A DNA stretch of 64,000 nt from Pampus argenteus (GCA_036937835.1 CM072860.1:2188501-2252500), one strand, 5' to 3'; shown: positions 1-13,410, numbered from the stretch's first letter. Translations and numbers: made by a program. The notes: generated by a model from the sequence alone, not told the origin.

Positions 1-2676
1 TATGGGAGAGAAGAATCCATCAAGGATCATCCTGCTAAAATTAAGTTTTCTGAATCTATACGGAGGCTGAGATGATCTGATAATACTATAAGAACCGGAA
101 AATATAAAGTTTGTGGTAAAACATCAGCTGGAGCAGAACCGGAGATCCTGTTATAATAAAATGACGACGTGAATGAGATGAATAATATTCAAATATATTA
201 TCAGAGAGCGTTTTATATTCTTGTAAAACATATATAAAAGTACTTTATTTGAACGTTTTTGCATCTGATTTATTCAACAACCACATGAAAACCCTTAAAA
301 ATGATCTTCTTCTCCTTAAATATAACTAGAAAACCTTTGATCAAGCTTTAGTCACTACATGCAAAAACATTAAAATTAATGAAATGATGTGTATGAACAA
401 TTTGAGGCTTCATGTTTCCTGTAAATCACAGTAAATATTATTTTTAGGGAGGCAGGAGTGTGAAACGAGTATTTATGATCATCTATCACAGAGCAGCATC
501 TGTCGGTGTCATGACAACAGAGGCTGGATGTAAGAACGAAGGACAACTAGTGGACAAATAATGACTGAAAGCTGATAAAGGAGATGAGATTGATGTCTAT
601 GACACAGTGATGAAATGAATGTGCAACCTCGGTAACCCTCACGCAGGAGATTAGAGGTTCAGGTAGACAAGCGGTATAAGAATAGATAGAAAGGATGGAG
701 AGAGCAGGCAGGAGAGAGATAAACGGGTAATCCTGTTAGAGCAGCCGCAGCCAGCGACGCAGACGGATGCAGGCTGACTGCAGGCTGACTGCAGCGGCGC
801 CGCCGTCGCAGGCGTTTCTGCTACCTGTAAATCCTTCACCTGGCTACATCACATGACCACACACCCTCTGATCTGACACGGCGGCCAGCAGGAATCCAGT
901 TAGAGAGGTGAATTAAGAACAACAACAACAACAACAACAATGGCTTGAATGAAAGAGTGACAAAGGAATTAATTAATTATTTGTTAATCATTTAGTGTCC
1001 AAATTTTCTGATTCCAGCGTTTTGAATATGAATATTTACTGGGTTTTTTTCTTCTATGAAATGTGACTTATATTTGTACACAAAAAAACAGTCAGAAAGG
1101 AAAATATCACTATTTTATACAATAACAAACAATCTTCAGGATCTTATCGTGTTTTGTCTATTATTGAACTTTAGCTTCACTTCTTTTCAGATATATGTGG
1201 GATTTCAGACAAAAGGACCATATTATATGATAAGAGATTGTTTTTAAAGGTGCAGCTTTTTGTGTCTGAACTGACCAGTCGGTAGAAATGACTGATACAT
1301 CCGTCCAGTCCAGTAAAGCGACTGTTCCACTAAAAACAGTCACACAGAGCCGAAAATACACAGAAATAAACCCGAGGTTATAAAAGGCTGGTGAGTCATT
1401 AGAGCGTCATTCACATGCATGAAACAGGAAACACACACACACGATCATTTTCAATGAAAACACATGGAGAAACAACACACACACACACACACGCACAGTC
1501 ACACCTGGTGATAAGTGAGTCCCAAACAGGTCAGACAGCCAGCGGCAGGTCGTTGGGATGAAAATAAAACCCATTGTTGAAATAACAATACTTTTTTTTA
1601 ATAATCCAGAACAATCTCAGTTCAAGAAGGTCTAATTTGAGCGGCCGACACCTTCCAGGGCTGAGATGTGCAGGCCTTCGTCCACGTGTGCTACCGTCAG
1701 CCGTCAGGTAAGCTCTTTGGCAGGTGCCTTTTGGCCAACCGCCAGCCGGCTTCTTGTAGTCAAACAAATTACCGAGAAACTCATTTAACAAATTAAAAAT
1801 CACTGTAAATAAAAAGGTTGAACATGTTGGTGGAAAGATTCGTCAGATATCGTAATAACAGGTTGTGTTTGAGACTCTGTTTTCACAGGATGCAACAACG
1901 ATGATGATGAACATCTTGATCGACTAGTCGGGGCTTTTTTGGGGCCAAGAACTAAATAGTTCCCAGATTATTGGATATGGATCATTGGTTAGTTTGACCT
2001 AATTGGCACGTCGAGCATCCGTAGATCAGTATTTATATGATGGTCCAGCACATTTCAACCAAACATCTCCTGCCAGCAGGAATGGGCTCTGTCCATTGAA
2101 TAGATGTCATCTGTTAATGTGTCTTACGCACTGCATGATGGCCCCGTTTGAGCAGTAAGCCAGCTGACGTCTGTCAGGACTGAGGAATGTAATACGCCGT
2201 AATGCCGTCTTCTGACATTTGGCCATGCTTGCCGGTGTATTTTGCCAACTACGACGGTGTTAGCTGCTTGTACTTGAGGTGTTTGCTGAAGTAAACAGTT
2301 TAAAAAGATTTAATACCTGGCTGTGGCTCAGATTAGACGTGTTGGACGACTCTTCTCAGAGTCAGGAGACTTTTAGACAGCCGACAGGTTTTACTGCTGT
2401 TAGAAAAAGGTGAAGAAAATCTCACGGAGGTCAAGTGGAAACGTTTAAAGTTGTTTCTGGGATATTTGCAGGTGTTATAAACTTGATATCACATGATTTG
2501 TTTTCCCAAGCAGACATGTTGACTTGCCAAAGCAGGAAAAGCACAGGTGTTACTAAAAACACTGATGGCTGCGTTCCAGTTAGGTCTCCCAGTAAAGCCG
2601 AGCCACTGTGCCAGCATGCACAGCACGAAGGCCCAGAAACCTGCAGCTGTGAATGGACATCAGCCATGACTGACGT

Positions 2677-2722
2677 TATCAATCACACCTGGTGTGTTTA
2701 TTGATAACACACCTGGTGTGTT
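2677..2722. promoter_or_regulatory. Two adjacent palindromes with T-box/E-box-like cores
   Basis: Two near-identical palindromes, CACACC-T-GGTGTG, are centred at 2,690 and 2,714, 24 bp apart. The second extends to a perfect 17-bp palindrome (2,706-2,722). The first is framed by the complementary octamers TTATCAAT and ATTGATAA. TCACACCT is the classical T-box half-site and CACCTG is the E2-box bound by ZEB/Snail factors; both readings fit. That it is an intronic control element is inference; a chance stem-loop is possible. Confidence 0.3.
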
Positions 2723-3630
2723 CAAATGTCTGCCTTAAAAAAAAAAAGGTCCAATAAAAACTAATTAAACATATTTAAGGCTGATTTTAAAGGGTTAATG
2801 GTCGGTCTCGAGTCCTAAAAAAACATGTTTTAGTAAAATATACTTTAATAGTTTAATAAATATATAAAATGTGACAGAATTAAACTAGTCAAACATTAGT
2901 AAGGATGAGCCGGGTTTAAAGAGCCCTGAAGCTAAATGCAGCATTATTAACTGATGAAAACTGTACGAGATGTTTAGACATATTTAGATGAGTACTCATC
3001 ACCGTTTCGTTTTCATCACATCAGCAGCTGGATGCTAAAGTTGCTCCTCCGCTTGAGTTTAGTTAACTCAGGATCTGTCCTCTGTGTGAACCCCAGTTTG
3101 AAGGATGCATCCATTATCATTATGAGTTGGGCGGTGATGAACCAGGATGCAGCAACGGTGCCCTTTCAAAATAATGGCACGTTGTTTGGGAAAAAAATTT
3201 CTCTTGCAACGGCAAAAAAACAAGAAGGTCTGCCGATCCGAACCTTTGTCATTTTCATTGTGCAGGTTGCTTAGAGTTTGTTGTCGCTTCACATGGTAAC
3301 ACACAGATAGCAGAAGAGGCACAGTTGACTATCAAAGTAGATACTTCATATTTGTTTCTCCTCCATTATCTGCTGTGATTTCCTTACAATAACTTCAAAC
3401 TGATTACCATAATAAAAGCCATCACTATTATATCATTACATGCAATCCGCTACCTGCTGACCCCTGAAAGCCACACAGTCATGCCTCCAGTAGTAGGAGG
3501 AGCGGCGCCAGCAGGAGCGCTGCCAGGTCCCAATGTTCTGTGTTTTCATTAGCAGGGTTAGCTTCGGCTAAGTCGCTGTGTGTAAGAGGCTGGAGTCGGG
3601 ATTTAAAGACCTCCACAGACAGCCTGGGAG

Positions 3631-3680
3631 TGTGTGTGCATGTGTGTGTGTGCGTGTGTGTGTGTGCGCATGTGTGTGTT
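3631..3680. repeat. GT microsatellite (imperfect)
   Basis: Alternating TG with GC and CA interruptions, inside the presumed arhgap6 intron 3. Confidence 0.85.
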
Positions 3681-4346
3681 TTGGCTCGTATCTTGACCTG
3701 CTGTGATAATCACCTGAGAATAGAGAACATCTCTTTATGAGAGGTTGGGATCACACTGGCAGATGATGGTTTATAGCAAGACGGAGTAGAAGAAGAGGAA
3801 GAAGAGGAGATGAAATGTAAACAGACATGTTTCTTTACATGTGAACAATTATGCATCCATGACCAACAACACTATGACCTCAGCACAAACAGGTTGAGGC
3901 AACTGAAGCAGAAGTTACATTTTCAGACAGTCCCTGAACGTTTCTGCACTACTTCGAGAGGAAATTAGATGTCAAGGCCTCAAAAATGAAAAGATTGAAA
4001 AAGATTGACTGAAATAAGCAGTACAGTAACACTTTACCGGGAACGGCGAGGGCGTTTGTGTTCATTCATTATTCAGGCTGATGTTTGAGTCACTGAACCT
4101 TCCCATGAGTCAGCGCTGAGACGCTGGTGATTTATATACTACTACGTATCAAATACTGCATGTACGTAAGAACATTAGTGGTTATTGTTAGTGAAAAGAA
4201 ACCACTGGACGTCAGCGGTGATGATGCTGCTTCAATGAACAGAGTATTTACTGTAGCAGAGAGGAGCAGCTGAACACATGAAAACACACATGATAGTCCA
4301 GGAAGCCAGAGATGGGTTGTGTTTAACCACACGATGTTCGACTCAC

Positions 4347-4415
4347 CTCGCTCTTTCTTTTCTTTAGAAAACGAGTCGAACTTCCTGCGCAGAGATTTTC
4401 TCCGTTTACGTATTT
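4347..4415 (-). CDS. arhgap6: arhgap6-like exon 3
   Basis: A 69-nt exon with a strong polypyrimidine tract and CAG acceptor (AG at 4,417-4,416) and donor CGAG|GTGAGT (GT at 4,346-4,345). It completes a codon left open by the previous exon (G|AA gives E) and reads E-I-R-K-R-R-K-S-L-R-R-K-F-D-S-F-S-K-E-K, then K-E-R, leaving one base over. The basic stretch corresponds to the K-R-K-K-S-L-R-K-K-L-D-S-L-G-K-E-K part of human ARHGAP6 (from memory), which resembles a nuclear-localisation or membrane-binding basic patch. Confidence 0.85.
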
Positions 4416-7180
4416 CTGCAGAAAAAAAAAAAGAAAGAAAAAGTGAATAAAATTGTTAAGATCTCTGTACACACTCAAACATACATGAAACAAAGTCCGA
4501 ATGACACACAGCACCACTTCAAACTGTCCTGAACAAGACCCGTTTCCTTTTCCTCTTCTTTCATTTATTATCTCTGAGTGCTTTTAGCTCTTCCTCAGTT
4601 CTAACAATAGACTGGAGACCCTGTTATTTGTTTGAATAGCCCTTTACTTAATGGCCAACATGAAAAACAAAGGGATGTGTGTGTGTGTCTGTGTGTGTGT
4701 CCGTGTGTGTGTGTGTGTGTGTCTGTGTGTGTGTGTGTGTATAAACAAACCTAGAAGAGAATAGTCATATTCAAACAGTGGTGGAAGAAGAAGTTTTACT
4801 TAAATAATATTATTAATATTTCCATCTGAAGTGGAGTAGAAGTATAAAGTACCACAAAATAGCACTTAAATATAAAGTCATGATACAAAAGTAAAAAAAA
4901 TCAAAATTTTTGCAGTAAAATAAATGAATGTCTGATTTTTAACGTCTGTTTGCTGTGGTTGAAACAAACAACAACATATCACTTTTCTAATGAAGCCACA
5001 TGAGTCACGTGACAGATATATTCAGCGCAGACACATTGTAGAAAATAAATCCCGGCCTGCAACGCTGGTGGCTGACAGCGTGTTGCAGCAGCAGTCCTCC
5101 GTGTTTTACGGCGTCTACGTCCTCCCACCCTGACGGGGTTTATGTGGAGAGAAGCCATTGTTTGGTTCAGTAACGCTTCTGTTTATAATTCACAAATTCA
5201 AGGTCGGCTCTTTTTCCTTATTAAGACACAATCAGAGTTCCCAACATCACAAAATGTGCTGCTAAAGATGGATATTCCTGCTTAAATCACAGGAGGAAAC
5301 AAAAAAAAAGGAGAGACTGTGTCGGTGTAAATGTGTGTGTGTGTGTGTGTGTGTGTGTTGGGATAAAGGGGTCAAATTCCCATGACTACAGGAAATTAAA
5401 GTTTATTTCTAATGCATGCAGCCCCTCCTGCTGAACACATGCCAACACACGCTAAGGCTAATCTCCCTCCGACGCCCTTCAGACATCCATGTGCACACGT
5501 GTGTTCCTTTAACGTATGAATACATACATACATGAATACATAATGCACATTAACACCGAGCTAAGATGAAAGACCAAAACTACTAATACACAGATGGAAA
5601 ACAGCTTCTAACTGTGACTGATTAGAAGTAGAACAAACAAAAGGGAGCAGATGACCTGAATCAAACATTTTCATGTCTGCAAACAGATTTAACATGAGCA
5701 TCAATGTGTTTTTAACAAGTAATAAATGGAAATGAAATGAAATAAATGAAGTTTACCGTCTTCTGGTAAACAGATTGCTGCAGAACATCCTGACTAAGTT
5801 CACATATAAACACTGACACGTTTCTGTTGATATAATCATTCCTCCGGTTCATTTTATGATATCTGTTTATCTGTACGTCACCCGAGAGGCCCTCCTGGAT
5901 AAATACAGGTGGAATAAAAAACAGTGAATATAAGAGCAGGAAGGGAGGAGAAGGGAGGAGTGGAAAAGAAACAGAAGAGGCTGAAGAGATGAGAGATGAG
6001 AAAAAGATAAGAAGACGTATGTTAGTTTGAAAGCTCCCACCCAATAAAAGCCTGTTTGTCTCAAAGGTGTCGACACATTTCACGAAGAAATCACTTCAAC
6101 CTCAACTGATGAAAGTAAACTTCACAAAACACACACACACACACACACGAACACTTGGAGACATGCATGCATGCAAATGTAAAAATCAAGATGTACAAAG
6201 TAATAGTGGAGATGTTTCATGTCGTAGACGTAATGAGAGAAAAAGAGAAAAAAAACATTTTTATGATTGAGAAAACTGTGATGAAACCGGAGCAGTGAGG
6301 AGTGATTATCCAGACAGAAGAGGAGAAGTAGAAAACAAGAGGAGGAAGAGAAGGAGGGAGGGATGCTGAGGCCACGACAGACTGGTTGGACTGCAGAGAT
6401 TTCACCCCAGGGGAGAAACCGAGGAGGAATATTCCCACACTGACTCACAGAGAGCCAGACTGGTGCTGCATTCATGTTTAGTTTAACTGGAGAAAGTCAT
6501 CTTTACCTTTATCGTGTTGAGCTGAGCTCCAAAAATGGAAAAATGTGTCTGCTGTTATTAATAATAACTAATAAGTTTCACCACATCTGCTGCAACTGCT
6601 GCTTATTACAACAACAACTACCAGTGGAAAACAAGACTGGGTTCATGTTTGCAAATTCAAGCCTCATTTAATCGAACCCTGACCAGGCAGGAAAAGAACA
6701 TTACGTAGAAATACGAAATGAATAGAAAGACTTCCCGAAAGTGAGGAGAGCAGGGACAAACGGAGTCTCACAGGATGTATGTTGGTTAGAGATATATGAG
6801 AAAAAACAACAATTCATCTGATCCGTAAAGGACAAATCAACGAGATCCCAGTGGGACAGATGAGGAAGCAGCAAAAGAAGAATGGGAAATAATCATATTA
6901 CAGGCATCACAGCCATATATTATATATTATAAGTATATATATATATTCTGTATATTTATAGTCAGATTTACAGTTTGAATGAATGAATGAATTAGCTTTG
7001 AATAACTGTTTGTGTGCAGAAAAGCATGAAATAGAAACTTAGTTTTAACTTCCTTTATGCATAAATCATCAACAATGTCAATCATAATCAATCAACCTGG
7101 AAATGAAGCAGCAGCAAACGGATCAATTTTCAATGTGTGATTACATTGGCTATGCAAATGGGAAGGAAATGCATTCAAAG

Positions 7181-7226
<46 letters not shown>

Positions 7227-8762
7227 GTCTCTGTGGTGCTTGAAAGATTTGCAGTTTATCAGTGAAACTATCTCAAATCACTCGTCAGATTAAAGTTTCA
7301 TTGCACATAAACAATATTTCAGAGCAGGAAAGTCGTCCAGCGGCAACAAGAGAAATGATCCAACAAGTAAACATCAGCAGAAGAAGAAGAAGAGTTTTCA
7401 GAGATTTATAGAAGTGTGTGATGAAGTCAAGCTGCTGTTCATCAGACTAGGAAAACAGCCAATAGATAAAAGCTTTAATATAAATGAATATTCATTTATA
7501 TTCATTACCACAAATGTTTAAGGCACACTACACTGTATGACTGTAGTTAGTCTCTTTGGGGTTTGTTTTATATAAAGACTCAACGCAGCAGTAAAACAGC
7601 CGGCAAAAACAACTTCTAGGTGAAATAGCCCTTTACAGGAGAGGTGTAGTGTGGACTGAATACCAGAAGACTGTTGTTTACTTCCTGTTTACAACCGTGT
7701 GTTTTTAACCAGGAGGTCATTTGTGGTTCACTGTTGCCATGACGACGGCATAACATTTAACCGAGTTTCACTGCAGTAACGATGGCTTCTCTACCTGCAC
7801 CTACAACCTGAATGTGTGTATAAAAGGAAACCAGGTGATGTGTTTGACTGTAAATGAAACTATTTCACTGCTGTTTTAGGATCTTCTTGTGCGGTCTTTG
7901 ATTTAACCAACAACAACAACAACAACAACAACATGCCTGATTATCACCACACATTAGTTTTGTAATAAAACTACAACCTCTGTTTTTTTAGGCTTTTACC
8001 ACAAAACTTTCCATGAGATTATTTTCACTCTCCAAAGCAGCCAAGATCAAGACTTTTTTCACCAAACAAATATTTAAAAGAAAAAAAAAAAAGACCTGAC
8101 ACAATATTTGTTTGCTTTTAGACAGCAGGAAGTTACTTTCTTACACAGATGTTCCTCCAGTAGTTTCCAGGTTCTTTTATTTTTATCTGACGGAGCACTC
8201 GGAGCGAGAGAGAGAGCGAACGGATAAATAAAGAAAAACATGCAACATCCTTTGACCTTTCTTATCATAACTGACAACATGGATTGCTTACACATGTAGA
8301 AGCTGTTTTCTTTGACCAAAGAGAGACACACAGGCTTATCCCCAGTGAACTACTGCTGCACACTCATTCCTCAGATTCCCAACTAGACCGCTACGGCTCC
8401 CTCGACAGTCGAAGGCTTATCCCTGCTCGAGGGCCGACCATCTATTCACTCGACTGTCCCATCATCACGTCTGGGAAGCTACTCCAACAGAGTGGGTTTG
8501 AGTTTTGACCGCAGGCTCAGTATTTCAAGAATCGTGTCATCACCCTTCGATTTACGTCCAATACAAACACTTGTAGTTTCCGTCTTTAGGAACAGTGTCA
8601 TTTACCTCTGGGGATGCTGATCTTGTACTCCAGGTCTCTTTCTTCCAGGTGGTACAAGGCGACTTCCTGTAACCTGGCTCGCTCCAGCTCAGACAGGCTC
8701 TGGATGGGCACCGGCTGCAGACGTACACTCTGACCCAACATGGTCACCCACGTGTGGTCCCC
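4347..8762 (-). CDS. arhgap6: Rho GTPase-activating protein 6-like, partial gene (2 exons)
   Basis: Two exons on the minus strand (8,606-8,762 then 4,347-4,415) join in phase to encode a segment with S-V-R-L-Q-P-V-P-I-Q-S-L-S-E-L-E-R-A-R-L-Q-E-V, followed by a lysine/arginine-rich stretch containing K-S-L-R-R-K-F-D-S. From memory this matches the region of ARHGAP6 just N-terminal to its RhoGAP domain closely. ARHGAP36, its paralogue, is clearly less similar. ARHGAP6 is a GAP acting on RhoA-type GTPases and on actin. The GAP domain, with its arginine finger, is encoded further left, outside the window. Exon 1 must lie at higher coordinates and was not found. The second exon diverges noticeably from the mammalian protein, so a fish-specific paralogue is possible. 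Family certain enough; exact orthology less so. Confidence 0.82.
4674..4741. repeat. GT microsatellite
   Basis: About 68 bp of TG repeats with a few C interruptions, in arhgap6 intron 2. Confidence 0.9.
4777..4890 (+). repeat. Diverged teleost interspersed repeat (non-autonomous)
   Basis: It begins CAGTGGTGGAAGAAG and contains a GTGGAGTAGAAGTATAAAGT core. From memory both are hallmarks of a short repeat very common in percomorph fish genomes, normally ending in TTCCACCACTG. Here the middle is deleted and the far terminus is not seen, so it is a degraded copy. The family name cannot be given without a library search. Confidence 0.5.
7182..7227. repeat. CA microsatellite
   Basis: Over 40 bp of nearly uninterrupted AC repeats within arhgap6 intron 2. 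Confidence 0.9.
8606..8762 (-). CDS. arhgap6: arhgap6-like exon 2
   Basis: A 157-nt exon starting in phase 0 after a TCTCTCTGCAG acceptor (AG at 8,764-8,763). It ends CCCCAGAG|GTAAAT (donor at 8,605-8,604) with one base left over, which is the phase needed by the next exon. It reads G-D-H-T-W-V-T-M-L-G-Q-S-V-R-L-Q-P-V-P-I and continues Q-S-L-S-E-L-E-R-A-R-L-Q-E-V-A-L-Y-H-L-E. Human ARHGAP6 exon 2 also begins G-D-F-T-W (from memory) and shares the S-L-S-E-L-E-R-A-R-L-Q-E-V-A block, so both position and exon boundary agree. Confidence 0.9.
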
Positions 8763-11700
8763 CTGCAGAGAGAGACGAGAGGTTAGCAGTAGTAGTATAA
8801 AAAGATAGATGGAGTATCACATAGCAACCATGACGGCACACACCATTAATCACAACCACCAGGCATCCTTTTATCCTTCAAAAAGCACATTTTCTGCTCC
8901 CTCTTGACAATTAAACGACAACAAAAATCTCTACAGGTTGAACATCTGTTCTGCTCCAGTGTGCATGATGGGAAATGTAGTTTGACCCATGTAGGATTAA
9001 CATGCATTAATATGATGCCATGCAACACACTTACAAATAAACAGAAACTAACGATTGTTAGTCCATTAAAACATTTACTAATATTCCCGAGAGGACTCTT
9101 GGGTTTTTAGTTACAACAGAGTTTATTTTAGTTTTTTTTCTGCACCAACAAGCATACACAATGTGTTTAAATGCTCCCAGAATGCCTTGCAGTAGTCTAA
9201 CAGCTGAACTCCAGGTAGATTGAGACCGTTGAAGACACAGCAGTAACACGGATGAAGTAAATAATCAATAATAGAGACAGAATGAGAAAAAGAGAGTCTG
9301 AAAAAGGAAAAACTGAAGTTGGGGAGGAACGCAGCGGCCTCATCCGACGTCTGAGTTTCACAACGTGTCCACGCTATCAGATAAAAATGTGTTTTTAATA
9401 TATGCGTAAAAACTCGAGCGTGAAGTGTGGAGAATTTCACACTAAGGCACACAAATCAATCATTTAATCTACAATCTGAGCTTTCACCTCATCAATAGAT
9501 CAATGAAATATTCTCTCCCAAACACAAACTGGATTATTCAAACTTTTATAGCTTTTACAGGCAAATTGATCCAGAAACAAAATGACCTTTATTTGATAAT
9601 ATCATTTCAAATAAACTGATGCATTGATGTATTTGCACAGTAATATAATTGATTATTTTAGAAAATAAGTGAACTAACTTACATAATCATAGTTTTAACT
9701 CATTACATAATCCCATATACTAAACAACATATTTCCTGTTATGTTATCTGTTCAGTTATTGACTCTCTAACTGCATAGCAGCAAATATTAAGTTGCTTAA
9801 ACTCCACGTTGTGCAACATTTGGGTTGTGATCATGAAACCTGAAGTAGAGACGAAACGAGGCTGTTGCAGCTGAAAGCAACACGCTTATTATAGGAGATT
9901 ATTATATTACAGAGTCGAGCTTTAAGAAAGGACCTTATCAAAAGGTAAGATTTGATGCATGTCTGCCTTCATATAATGACTCCTTTGTAAACAATCAGCC
10001 TCAAGCCTGTATGTGAAAGTACAAATACGTAACCTTTATGCTCTATATGTTGCTTTGTGTGTGTGTGTGTGTGTGTGTGTCTATAATTGAGTCGGCCTCA
10101 GTCCACATAGCACAGCGTGATTGGAGAAAATTGCTTTGGCCTTAAATGCTAAACGTAACCAGACAAACAGATGAAACCAGATGAAAGTTTCCTGCAGAGG
10201 TCGGCGAGGCCTCGTCTGCAGCTACATGCATGCAAAACAACAACATGGAAACCAACAATATGTTATATAATCTGTAAGAACAGAGTCTGTTTGGACAAAG
10301 TAAACCTAAACTTTATGTTCAGTATCAGCTCATGGTGGTTAAGTATCGGTGGTTAAGTAATTTAAATGTAATCTTGTAAAATATTTGCACACTGCATTAA
10401 ACACACATTTTCTATTTCTTCCACTCTCCTCCGTCTCTCTGTCAAGCTTGCCGTTAAGCAGTGGTGTGTATCCGTGTCTCCCATGGGTGCTCCTGTTTGT
10501 GTGTTTTTCATCATTAACCTCCTCAGCCTTTTATGCAGTTCCCACTTCTTGGCAATAACAATGCAAACGAGACAGTCATTAATCGCTCTGCTCATTAATC
10601 AGCAGGAGACGTGATGAGTCCTTATTAGTTGTTGTCATTGACATTGATAATAAAATAGATTTTTTTTGTTTTTTGAATGTCTGGTTCAATAAAACGTCAG
10701 CAGTTTTAAAAGGAAATGTCACGGCTGCCGTACAGAAAGAGGTTCACTATGTGGTAATTAACTGTAATTTAATCACTGCTGATTTATTCGGTAATTTGCT
10801 GCCTTAAATGGTTCCTGGAGTTTTAATATGATGCCTCTGTGGTGCATATCTCTAAATAAATTAAACTGATATAGCATAGAGCATCCTGGGGGGTCGAACC
10901 TCAAGACAAATGATGCAGCTATGTCCACTTTCTGCCACCTATATATCCAACCATCCACCGAACCCTTTATACAGACGCCATAGATCGTATCTGTAACTCA
11001 CACACTAGTTTGAAAGTTTGATTAAAAACATGAGATTTAATTTCTAGGCTTTCTGGCTTTCTATAAAGAGACATTAACTTTATCAGTGAACTATATTACT
11101 GAGATTGTTCTCCACGTCTGACTGTAAACCAGTAAACCTGGTGTAGTTTTATAAATATCTCTCTCTGTTAAACATTATACTGCGTGTTCCTCGTCCATTA
11201 CATGTTCTCGCTGCCCTGCAGGCTCTGCTGCTTCACTGGCGAGGTACAATATGTTTACACTATAGGCTCTTTCTTCCAACGCTGTAGAAGACTAAAAATA
11301 AATCACCAGAGTTGCATCGACCGCGTCCCGCTTCTTCGTCTTGTACAACGTGGCTCATAGACTTGTAAAGACATATAATGTACAGGATCAGAAAGGTATT
11401 CATGTGATCAACAAAGTTCAAATTTCAGCTTTTTTTTGTTGGATATGTTGTATCTGTTGTTGTTTACCTGTCAGTATTTTACACGACGCATCAGTAATGT
11501 GTTCACTTCATGTGTTCATCGATGTTTTCTAATGAAGGAGCATCATCATCACATTATTCATGTCCACATTGTGTCCTCATTCACTTCATCAGGACCGGCG
11601 GCTGGTCTCATTAGGATGCTTTCAGGAACACATCTGAGACGTGAACACATTAGTATGCAAAAGGTACTTACTCATTCAAGTACTGTAAGTAAACAGACAG

Positions 11701-11814
11701 GCGGCACTAAGAGGCCCCTCGGCAGCGCTAAAGACGAGAGGCTCAGACACAGAAACAGACTGTGTGTCGACACAGCGGCCCTATTGTGTCAGTCCTGACT
11801 AAACTGGCATGTTA

Positions 11815-11890
11815 ACACACACACGCACGCACGCACGCACGCACGCACACGCACACACACACACGCACACACACACACACACACACACAC
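11815..11890. repeat. CA/CACG microsatellite
   Basis: Compound repeat: (GCAC)n at the left end grading into (AC)n. Confidence 0.9.
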
Positions 11891-12469
11891 TTCTTGGGGA
11901 TCACACAGACTCTCGGCTGTCTGGATTTCAAAGTTAGGTCAGTAAACAAATACTGATAGAGGTGGATTAGTGTGTTTTAGCTTGCTTGTACATTTCAATG
12001 TTTGTTGTATGAGAATAAACGCTACGAGTCAAACATAGAAAACCTGGAAAATGACAAAACAAACAAACATTATGATGTGCCATAAATGTAGAAGGACACT
12101 GTGGTAAAGTTTGAATTGTTCTTAAAACGCCTGAATTAACAGATGTTTGCACCTGCTTTAAAAAAGACATCAGCTGTGCTTCAAAATCATGTTTTATGCA
12201 TTAAATATGACTTTTACAACAAGGTATAAAATTTAGTGACATTTTGCATCATCATTTATGTCACATACAGTCTTGACACACACACACACACACACACAGA
12301 GTACCTGTATATTGGGGTTCCTCTTTCTCTTAATTAAAATCCTCTGTAATCAGTGTCTGCAGATTACTCAGCGCCCTTTTATCCAGACCTCGTTCAGACA
12401 CACGAATGCATCTCAGCAGTGAGCTGAATGAGCGGACTAGCAGTCAAAGAAGCAAGTGAGTGAGTGAGT

Positions 12470-13240
12470 GAGTGAGATAGAGACAGACAGAGGGAGGAAG
12501 GGAGAGAGAGAGGAGGGGGGAGGGCTGAGAAGTGAGTTACAAAGAGGAGGAGGAAGAGGAGGAGCAGCACCGTATACTGACTTGACTTCCAGCTAGAGAA
12601 CATAAACACTGGAGAGAGGGAATGAGAAGAGGAGGGAGGGAGACGTGGGATAGGAGGAGGAAACATAAAGGAAGGAGGAGGGTGACAAGAGGAGATGAGA
12701 CGGGAATAGAGGAGGCGAGAGAAGGGAGGAGGCAAAAGGGAGTAAATGAGATGGAAGTTGGGAAGGTAGAAAAGGAAAGAAGGAGCCAAAAATTTCAGGA
12801 GAGAAGAAGGTAGGAAGTGATAAAATGAGGAAATGAAAGAAAGGAAGGAGGGGTTAGGTAGGAAGATGAGGTAAAGAGAGGAAGTAAGAAGGGAAGAAAG
12901 AATGTAATAAAGGGAGAAAAAGAGGGAGAGAAGGAGAGAAGGAGCGAAGGGGAGAGGAAGGGGGAGAAAAGATGAACAGGGAGCAAGTAAGAAGAGGGAA
13001 GAGGGAAGAGGAGGAGGTTGGGAGGGAGAGAAAGAAGGGAATAGATAGAATGAAAGAGAGGAGGGAGGTAAAGGAAGGAGGGAGGGAGAGAGAGAGAGAG
13101 AGAGAGAGAGGAGGATTAAAACGACAGGATAAAAGCTCTATAAAAAGGACAGACAGGAAAACAGAGCAGACGAGGAAGGAGAGAGAAGGAGCAGAAGAAG
13201 AAGAGGAAGAAGAAGAAGAAGCAGCAGCAGAAGAAGTAGT
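12470..13240. repeat. Long polypurine (GA-rich) tract
   Basis: Roughly 0.75 kb of the plus strand is dominated by G and A, with only scattered pyrimidines, most densely from about 12,610. It includes a pure (GA)n stretch near 13,088-13,112 and (GAA)n near 13,195-13,232. Open frames through it are charged or serine/leucine-rich low-complexity artefacts, not genes. Such tracts can adopt triplex (H-DNA) structure; that is general knowledge, not shown here. Confidence 0.85.
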
Positions 13241-13372
13241 AGTAGTAGTTCTACTGCAGTAGTCTGTAACCCATGTGATTCTTTATCTACCCGAGCAGGA
13301 TCTTAACATTTGATTTTTATCTCTGCTAGAATCCAGATCTGAGTCTCATAGATAGATTTAAAACATCAGGTC

Positions 13373-13409
<37 letters not shown>
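13373..13409. repeat. (AAT)n microsatellite
   Basis: About twelve AAT units immediately after the polypurine tract. Confidence 0.9.

Positions 13410-13410
<1 letters not shown>

Larger units (their letters stand above)
1..4346 (-). other. arhgap6: arhgap6-type gene, intron 3 (partial)
   Basis: This stretch lies downstream, in gene orientation, of the last recognisable exon. I searched the minus strand for the expected next ARHGAP6 exon (the part that in human starts near a F-I-P-Q-A-F-G motif) and did not find it, so I infer intron running off the left edge. It holds A/T-rich unique sequence, a GT microsatellite at about 3,631-3,680, a small (CAA)n at about 920-940 and a pair of palindromes near 2,700. 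No coding potential that I would defend. Confidence 0.55.
4416..8605 (-). other. arhgap6: arhgap6-type intron 2
   Basis: A 4.2-kb intron between two recognised exons. It is A/T-rich with CA/GT tracts (4,674-4,741; about 5,333-5,358; about 6,128-6,149; 7,182-7,227), a TA-rich patch near 6,920-6,960, a (CAA)n at about 7,905-7,932 and the repeat fragment at 4,777. No further exon was seen. Confidence 0.7.
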
